From Candidatus Atribacteria bacterium 4572_76 (GTDB taxonomy: Bacteria; Atribacterota; Phoenicimicrobiia; Phoenicimicrobiales; Phoenicimicrobiaceae), in contig NBMG01000025.1 in the NCBI GenBank assembly GCA_002084865.1, positions 1 through 11,775 of the forward strand: DNA of 11,775 nt. The letters are read 5' to 3'. Numbering within the stretch: the stretch's first letter is position 1; every line of letters starts with the position of its first letter. The notes below the pieces were generated by a model. The model saw only the letters and a list, made by a program, of their open reading frames with translations, searched no databases and had not been told where the DNA came from. The translations under genes were made by a program, and so were the position numbers. Shown here piece after piece: positions 7,419-11,775 of this stretch.

Positions 7419-7447
7419 ATGTTAGCATATTTTCTATGCCTTGTCTA
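7419..7447 (-). promoter_or_regulatory. Candidate promoter of the NifU-domain gene with a hairpin in its spacer
   Basis: On the minus strand TAGACA (7442-7447), exactly 17 bases, TAACAT (7419-7424), with TG one base before the -10 box as in extended -10 promoters. The spacer holds GCATA-gaaaa-TATGC (7425-7439), a perfect inverted repeat that could be a regulator site. The leader would be about 95 bases. Confidence 0.5.
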
Positions 7448-7460
7448 TATTAATATAGTA

Positions 7461-7490
7461 GTATCGCGTATTGCGTATCGAGTATCGCAT
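7461..7490. repeat. Imperfect tandem GTATCG/GCGTAT words
   Basis: Thirty bases made of GTATCGC, GTATTGC, GTATCGA, GTATCGC in a row at 7-10 base spacing. These are the same type of word as GATACGA at 1817-1862. They lie between ndk and the NifU promoter candidate and are non-coding. Confidence 0.6.
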
Positions 7491-7529
7491 CAAGAAAGAA
7501 AAAAATAAATTAGGGGAAAGCAGAAATTC

Positions 7530-8060
7530 TCAGACTTCAAACCAAAGAGAAATTTCACGTTTCGCTTCCTCAATGGTTGCTGAGGCATGAATCAAATTCT
7601 GTAAAGCCCGCTTTTCTTTTGTAGAAAGGTCAGGAGAATCTATCGAAAAATCACCCCTTATTGTTCCTAATTCCGCAAAAAGAGGAACTGTATTCCCGAC
7701 TATTTTTCTTGCAACTTCAATAGCATGGTTTCCGCTTAAGATAATTGCAATTATTGGTCCTGAAGTTATTTGATGAATCAACCATCTTCTAATCAGATTA
7801 CCAACTTCCAGGGCATCATCAGTACCTAAATCCTCTACAATATTTAAATTATATTTTTGGTAAGTGTCTAAAGTCTTTTTACCAACAGATCTTATCCAAT
7901 TTTTATCATCGGGATAGTGTTGTTCGACAATTTCAGTAGTAGCATTTACTATTTTCATTTCTTCCAGGCTTAGTCCCACTCTTTCAAATCTCGTAATAAT
8001 TTCCCCAACCAGACCCCTTTTAACGGCATCAGGCTTTATTAACACCAATGTTCTTTCCAT
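7530..8060 (-). CDS. ndk: Nucleoside diphosphate kinase, long form
   Basis: NDK moves the gamma phosphate between nucleoside tri- and diphosphates through a phospho-histidine, keeping dNTP and NTP pools in balance in the cytosol. The protein has 176 residues. It starts at ATG 8060 with AGAGGTGA 8 bases upstream and opens with the typical TLVLIKPDAVKRGLVGEII (4-22, K9). LSGNHAIEVARKIVGNTVP (108-126) carries the nucleotide-binding arginine (R118) and threonine, then GTIRGDF (132-138), and NLIHASA (155-161) with the catalytic H158. Residues about 48-100 contain an insertion (around YPDDKNWIRSVGKKTL) absent from the common 140-150 residue enzymes; longer forms of this kind occur in archaea and some bacteria. 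The usual HGSD at the active site is HASA, so the aspartate after the serine is missing. Neighbours give no pathway link. The identification is secure. Confidence 0.95.
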   Translation of the reverse strand: MERTLVLIKPDAVKRGLVGEIITRFERVGLSLEEMKIVNATTEIVEQHYPDDKNWIRSVGKKTLDTYQKYNLNIVEDLGTDDALEVGNLIRRWLIHQITSGPIIAIILSGNHAIEVARKIVGNTVPLFAELGTIRGDFSIDSPDLSTKEKRALQNLIHASATIEEAKREISLWFEV

Positions 8061-8086
8061 TCTTCAATTCACCTCTAATTTCTTCC

Positions 8087-8133
8087 CCCTTAAAACATTT
8101 CTTAAAAAAGAATACTTTCTTAAAATTTAAGGG
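8087..8133. promoter_or_regulatory. Inverted repeat upstream of ndk
   Basis: CCCTTAAA (8087-8094) and TTTAAGGG (8126-8133) are perfect complements 31 bases apart, with TTTCTTAAAA repeated inside. It lies 27 bases before the ndk start. It may be a leader hairpin or regulator site, and chance is possible in such AT-rich DNA. The rest of 8134-8220 is AT-rich with no visible feature. Confidence 0.25.
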
Positions 8134-8220
8134 CTTAATTTTTTTAAAAAAACTACTTATATTTTAAAATTCAATAAAATCCATTAAAATCCTTCTTTTT
8201 ATAATTAAAAAATTAAATAA

Positions 8221-8264
8221 TTAAAAACCCTTTGGCTTACTTACTAATGGGCTGCTGATTGTCT
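8221..8264 (-). terminator. Terminator-like hairpin repeat, copy A, after the CPBP gene
   Basis: On the minus strand a weak CCC/GGG stem is followed by TTTTTAATTATTTAATTTTTT, 16 bases beyond the CPBP stop codon. It aligns with 10873-10917 over its whole length (about 32 of 44 positions by eye), including the edges TTAAAAACCCTT and GGGCTGnnnATTGTCT. The match goes beyond what two unrelated terminators would share. Confidence 0.5.
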
Positions 8265-8279
8265 TTTCCTAATTTACCA

Positions 8280-8709
8280 TCAAAAATTCACAAAATATTT
8301 AAGGGTGAAGTTAATGAAAGTATGGGTGATGAAGGCCGGCCAGAACGATCTTCCCCGATAGGCAATATATCCGAACCACAATCCCATGGGGATACACATC
8401 AATATCTCTATTTCCGGTTTTCCGATATGGAGAAGCACAAAGGGAACCATCTGTATGAGTATACTGGCTTCTTTAAACCTTTCCTTAAGCCCGAACAGGA
8501 GAAAACCACGAAGTATATACTCCCAGAAAAAAAGAAGGGGAACCATCTGAGTGAAAAAACTGTAGTAATCGAAAGGTTTAGTATAATACTGGCCTACTGT
8601 AGAAAAAAGAGAGCCGATATACAATACCGGGACAGACAACTGCTTCCTTATAATTGTTCTTAAAAAAAGAATATATCTCCCGTAATTCTTGCTTAAAGAG
8701 ATTGATCAT
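8280..8709 (-). pseudogene. CPBP-family intramembrane protease, shortened and frameshifted
   Basis: The C-terminal frame (8280-8639) encodes the core of the CPBP/CAAX-protease family: WEYILRGFLLFGLKERF (compare the EExxxR motif), FVLLHIGKPEIE with the FxxxH histidine, a hydrophobic PMGLWFGYIAYR helix and FWPAFITHTFINF with a further H and N. Members cleave or bind partners within the membrane. That frame has no proper start: it can be read back only to a TGA at 8706-8708. A different frame starts at ATG 8709, reads MINLFKQELREIYSFF and then KNNYKEAVV, and meets the core frame near 8637-8642, where loss of one base would join EA to LSVPVLYIG. The whole would be about 140 residues, well short of the usual 200-300, and the helices normally lying before the EExxxR helix are mostly missing. 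An internal deletion with frameshift is the simplest reading. Confidence 0.65.
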
Positions 8710-8735
8710 CTTAAAATTTCCAACTTTCCAATTCC

Positions 8736-8909
8736 CTAAATTTTTTTGAGATTTCTACATCTTATTTCAAAATATTCACGGATATTTGGCATCTTCGATC
8801 CATGATCCTTATATTTTTCATTTGCTGCAGAATAACTGCTAATTTCATTGGCTTTCGTAATCAAAAATAAATCTGCCGCAAGTTTTCCTTCTAATTTTCT
8901 TTTAAGATC
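8736..8909 (-). other. Spacer between glnS and CPBP gene with a leftover 57-codon open frame
   Basis: After a TAA at 8910-8912 inside the glnS tail, one minus-strand frame is open for 57 codons down to TAG 8736-8738 and reads KLAADLFLITKANEISSYS, later MPNIREYFEIRCRNLKKI. It has no start codon with a convincing ribosome site. It could be a gene remnant or chance. No promoter or terminator is evident for the neighbouring genes. Confidence 0.2.
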
Positions 8910-10588
8910 TTAGCCCAGCTATCTCGTAAAGATACAATCCGGTTAAACACTAATTTATCCGATGCTGAATCAGGATCGACACAAAAGTAACCTTTCCGCA
9001 TGAACTGGTATCTACTCCCGGGAGCCGCTCCGGCTAAACTGGGTTCTACCAAACAATCGGTTAACACTTTCAGGGAGTTTGGATTAAGCTGATTTATAAA
9101 ATCTTTCTCTTCCTCCTGTTCTTCCGCTCCCTCGTTCTGGTCCAGTAGAAGATGGTCATATAAGCGCGCCTCCGCTTTCAAAGCATGGTCGGCGGAAACC
9201 CAGTGTAAAGTCCCTTTTACTTTACGCTTAGCACCAGCTTTACCGCTTTTGCTTTCCGGGTCGTAGGAACAGTGCACTTCTTTTACCTCTCCTGTTCTTT
9301 CGTCCCGAACAAATCCTTCACATTTAATAATATAGGCATTCTTTAACCTGACCTCACGACCAGGAGCCAGACGAAAATACTTTTTCGGCGGGTCCTCATG
9401 AAAGTCTTCCCGTTCAATATAAATAATCCTGGAAAAAGGTATTTTACGCGTTCCGGCAGTAGGGTCCTCAGGGTTATTTTCTGATTCCATCTCTTCTACC
9501 ATATCTCCGGGATAATTATCAATAACTAACTTTAGGGGATATAATACCCCCATAACCCGAGGTGCCTTCAGGTTTAGATCCTCACGGATACAATGTTCCA
9601 GGAAGCGGACATCTACCAAACTGTTACTCTTAGATACACCGATGCGGTCACAGAAATTTCGGATAGACTCCGGAGTATAACCCCTGCGTCGCAAACCAGC
9701 TATAGTCGGCATCCGAGGGTCATCCCATCCTGCTACATAACCTTCTTCCACCAGTCTACGAAGCTTCCTTTTACTCATCACCGTATTTGTTAAGTTAAGA
9801 CGGGCAAATTCTATCTGCTGGGGTGGATCCGGTAGATTTAAGACATTGAGAACCCAATTGTACAAGGGTCGATGGTCTTCGAACTCCAGAGTACAGACAG
9901 AATGGGTAATCTTTTCATAATAATCTTCAAGAGGATGAGCATAGTCGTACATAGGATAAATGCACCATTTATCTCCCGTCCGGTGATGAGTAGCCTTTAA
10001 AATTCGATAAAGAACAGGATCTCTCATGTTCAGATTAGGTGAAGACATGTCAATTTTAGCCCGCAATACCCGGGAACCATCGGCAAATTCACCAGCGCGC
10101 ATACGTTTAAACAGATCCAGGTTTTCTTCCACAGATCGATTGCGATAAGGACTTTCCCTTCCCGTCTCATTGAAACTTCCTCGGTATTTCCTGATTTCGT
10201 CAGGACTCAAGTCACACACATAAGCCTTGCCTGCTTTAATCAGACTAACGGCGTAATCATACATCTTTTCAAAATAGTCGGAAGCATAAAAAAGCCTATC
10301 CCCCCAATCAAATCCCAGCCAGCGAACATCGTTGATTATGGAATCAATATACTCCACGTCTTCCTTGTTGGGGTTTGTATCGTCAAAGCGAAGATTGCAT
10401 AGACCATTATTTTGTGCGGCCAAACCAAAATTCAAGCAGATAGACTTAGCGTGACCGATGTGCAAGTATCCATTAGGCTCCGGGGGAAACCGAAGATGAA
10501 CCCTTCCTTGGTGCTTATTGGTTTTTTTGTCTTGATTAATGATCTCCTGAATAAAATTAACTGTTGCTTTAGGCTCTTCGGAATTCAT
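8891..10588 (-). CDS. glnS: Glutaminyl-tRNA synthetase
   Basis: GlnRS charges tRNA-Gln with glutamine using ATP. The protein has 565 residues, close to the 550-560 of bacterial GlnRS, and appears intact. It starts at ATG 10588 behind AAGGGGG. The class I catalytic domain shows RFPPEPNGYLHIGHAKSI (33-50) with the HIGH motif at 43-46, FDDTNP (68-73), and VMSKRKL (270-276) as the KMSKS loop. The distinctive YPMYDYAHPLEDYYEKITHS (211-230) is GlnRS-type rather than GluRS-type. The C-terminal part is the two-barrel anticodon-binding domain (EREDFHEDPP about 392-401, ending SLRDSWAKILKEN). Having GlnRS means this organism can charge tRNA-Gln directly rather than only by the GatCAB route. By eye the gene is clearly richer in G+C than its neighbours, and bacterial GlnRS is known to have spread by transfer, so acquisition is possible but not shown. 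It has its own promoter candidate at 10663-10691. Confidence 0.97.
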   Translation of the reverse strand: MNSEEPKATVNFIQEIINQDKKTNKHQGRVHLRFPPEPNGYLHIGHAKSICLNFGLAAQNNGLCNLRFDDTNPNKEDVEYIDSIINDVRWLGFDWGDRLFYASDYFEKMYDYAVSLIKAGKAYVCDLSPDEIRKYRGSFNETGRESPYRNRSVEENLDLFKRMRAGEFADGSRVLRAKIDMSSPNLNMRDPVLYRILKATHHRTGDKWCIYPMYDYAHPLEDYYEKITHSVCTLEFEDHRPLYNWVLNVLNLPDPPQQIEFARLNLTNTVMSKRKLRRLVEEGYVAGWDDPRMPTIAGLRRRGYTPESIRNFCDRIGVSKSNSLVDVRFLEHCIREDLNLKAPRVMGVLYPLKLVIDNYPGDMVEEMESENNPEDPTAGTRKIPFSRIIYIEREDFHEDPPKKYFRLAPGREVRLKNAYIIKCEGFVRDERTGEVKEVHCSYDPESKSGKAGAKRKVKGTLHWVSADHALKAEARLYDHLLLDQNEGAEEQEEEKDFINQLNPNSLKVLTDCLVEPSLAGAAPGSRYQFMRKGYFCVDPDSASDKLVFNRIVSLRDSWAKILKEN

Positions 10589-10662
10589 AAACTTACCCCC
10601 TTACTCTATTTTTTTTAGCATAACTGATTACTAAAAAAGAATTTATTCTTTGTTATTATAAA

Positions 10663-10691
10663 ATAATATAACAATTTTAAACTTCTTACAA
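10663..10691 (-). promoter_or_regulatory. Candidate sigma-70 promoter for glnS
   Basis: On the minus strand TTGTAA (10686-10691), 17 bases, TATTAT (10663-10668), about 75 bases before the start codon. The -35 word is the same as in the candidate at 6891-6920. The surroundings are very AT-rich, so this is only a plausible match. Confidence 0.4.
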
Positions 10692-11048
10692 CTATTTAGT
10701 ATTATTTAATGTTATGATTTCAACCCGAAAAGTAAATAAAACATAACCAACAAATCTAAAATTATTTACGATGCACTGTGTATATATTTTGTTTTTAAAT
10801 ATTTTTTAGCTTCTTGGGGAATAATTATATTATACAACTTATTAAAACCTTTTTTTATAACATTTGTAAAAATTAAAAAACCCTTCAGCATTTAAACCAA
10901 AGGGCTGAAAATTGTCTAGCTTAGGTTCAGGGTTCACAACTTTGTATTTTTACTCATTTCAACATTTAGTTTAGCGATGTATAATATAAAAAGTGGCCGA
11001 AGGATAGAGTACTTAAAATATATTCCTATTTAAAAACTAAAACCTATT
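10692..11048. other. AT-rich spacer between glnS and the signalling remnants
   Basis: Apart from the terminator-like repeat at 10873-10917 and a GGTTCAGGGTTCA word pair at 10924-10936, I see no gene, RNA or ordered repeat here. Confidence 0.5.
10873..10917 (-). terminator. Terminator-like hairpin repeat, copy B
   Basis: On the minus strand CCCTT (10901-10905 region) can pair with AAGGG just before TTTTTT, and TTCAGC/GCTGAA gives a competing 6-base stem. It would end transcription coming from the GGDEF remnant. It aligns with copy A at 8221-8264; both edges (TTAAAAA-CCCTT and GGGCTGnnnATTGTCT) are shared. Confidence 0.55.
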
Positions 11049-11350
11049 TCATTTCATTGCAATGGCTCGGAAAATTTTTTTGACTTGCTTTTTTTCTTTA
11101 TACATGGCACTGTCCGCTTTTGTAATCAGTTCTTCCAATGTATTTGCATCTTGAGGAAATTTTGCATAACCGATACTAACACCAAAAAAAGTATGCCCAT
11201 CTCAAAAGAATTTACAATATTTTCATTAAACGTTATTAAGAGCAAATCTATTTTATTACCCTTATATAGACAAACAAATTCGTCCCCCGATATCCTGTAA
11301 ATACTTCCCTTAAAAATAATTTTTATTTTATTTCTTAAAATAATCAAATA
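11049..11350 (-). pseudogene. GGDEF (diguanylate cyclase) domain, N-terminally truncated and frameshifted
   Basis: One frame (11350 to about 11190) reads KGSIYRISGDEFVCLYKG, containing the SGDEF version of the GGDEF active-site loop. The other frame (from about 11190 to the TGA at 11049-11051) reads GVSIGYAKFPQDANTLEEL then ITKADSAMYKEKK, the classic C-terminal end of the domain. They join in a run of seven A (T on the coding strand) at 11184-11190, where one extra base would restore MGILFFGVSIGYAKF. The roughly 70 residues normally before SGDEF, including the DxLT region, are missing: in frame there is a stop at 11351-11353. An intact domain would make cyclic di-GMP from two GTP; this one is very unlikely to. 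The homopolymer position also permits a sequencing error for the frameshift, but that would not explain the missing N-terminus. Confidence 0.75.
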
Positions 11351-11369
11351 TTAACTTAAGGTGTTTTAT

Positions 11370-11775
11370 CTATTCAAATTTAAATCTTTTTTCTCTAAAG
11401 AGCTTCAAGCAAGTGTCTACTACTTCCGGGTCATAGAGGATGCCTTTGTTTTGGGAAATTTCCTCCAGGGCGGCATTGATACCGAGAGATGGTCTATAAG
11501 GTCGGTGAGAAGACATCGCCTCTACCACATCCGCCACTCCTAAAATGCGGGCTTACAGCATCGTTCATGGCATCAAAAGTGGTTTGCCATTTTACTGCTG
11601 CACTTTTTATTTCTTCTTCTGTCTGTTTGCGAGCGGTGATATCTCTTGCTATCCCTAATACTAAAATTTTACCCTTAATCTTTACCGGATAAGTGGAGAT
11701 CTCAACTGTCACCTTACTATTATCTTTTCGATTCAATACAAACTCATCCGGTCCCGTTGGTTTTCCCATTATATT
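11370..11775 (-). pseudogene. PAS / HD-GYP signalling protein with most of its middle deleted; 5' end outside window
   Basis: Reading in from the window edge, the first frame gives the end of a PAS domain (GPDEFVLNRKDNSKVTVEIS, then VLGIARDITARKQTEEEI) and the opening of a second one (WQTTFDAMNDAV), up to about 11554. From 11552 another frame gives ARILGVADVVEAMSSHRPYR followed by PSLGINAALEEISQNKGILY and a C-terminus at the TAG 11370-11372: the final part of an HD-GYP cyclic-di-GMP phosphodiesterase. The HD, GYP and most second-PAS sequences that should lie between are absent, and the junction at 11553/11554 shifts the frame by one and places a TAA directly in front of ARILG. This is a deletion scar. 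The intact parent would have been a PAS-sensing phosphodiesterase; the remains lack every catalytic residue. The PAS frame continues beyond the window. Confidence 0.8.

Noticed and set aside
8259..8663. Plus-strand open frame of 134 codons
   Set aside because: It is antisense to the CPBP gene, whose membrane-protease motifs make the minus strand the real coding strand.
8637..8709. Programmed frameshift in the CPBP gene or in the GGDEF gene
   Set aside because: The CPBP join has no slippery heptamer with a following structure, and both genes also lack large parts of their domain, so decay is simpler.
10619..11048. T-box, other riboswitch or tRNA upstream of glnS
   Set aside because: I find no T-box consensus, no cloverleaf arms and no CCA end; the glnS leader is only about 75 bases from the candidate promoter.

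Overview
All gene-like loci in this window lie on the minus strand, so they are read from right to left. The DNA is AT-rich apart from glnS. It carries obligate housekeeping genes next to several broken genes, and the spacers hold palindromes and short imperfect tandem words. The gene set fits an uncultured anaerobic bacterium: a long-form nucleoside diphosphate kinase, a lone NifU domain, glutaminyl-tRNA synthetase, and PAS/HD-GYP/GGDEF signalling remnants. The style of sequence reminds me of candidate phyla such as Atribacterota (JS1), but that placement is an impression, not a demonstration.

Layout from right to left: (a) 11049-11775, wreckage of cyclic-di-GMP signalling genes: a PAS domain joined out of frame to the tail of an HD-GYP domain, then the C-terminal part of a GGDEF domain with its own frameshift. 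(b) 10619-11048, an AT-rich spacer with a terminator-like hairpin and a candidate glnS promoter. (c) 8891-10588, intact glnS. (d) 8280-8709, a shortened and frameshifted CPBP-family membrane protease. (e) 7530-8060, ndk. (f) 7098-7319, a NifU-domain protein with a good upstream promoter candidate and a downstream terminator candidate that seems to be a decayed palindromic repeat. (g) 1864-6732, a 1622-residue protein joining an HD phosphohydrolase, a helical-repeat region, a NadD-like adenylyltransferase, a GNAT-like domain and a phosphoribosyltransferase-like domain. (h) 1414-1863, a spacer made almost wholly of repeats. (i) 412-1413, a lactate/malate-dehydrogenase-like protein without the glycine-rich nucleotide loop. 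(j) 1-354, a frameshifted flavodoxin/FMN-reductase-like gene cut by the window edge.

The most interesting object is the 1622-residue protein. It combines domain types used in NAD and nucleotide metabolism. Downstream on the same strand are two more proteins of nucleotide- or flavin-binding families. I infer a possible NAD-related or nucleotide-sensing module, but no substrate can be read from the sequence.

The second theme is erosion. Four loci (1-354, 8280-8709, 11049-11350, 11370-11775) look like both ends of a known family joined with the middle or N-terminal part missing, mostly with a frame change. The dehydrogenase-like gene may be a fifth, in-frame case. Essential genes are intact. 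This could be real genome decay or an assembly/read artefact.
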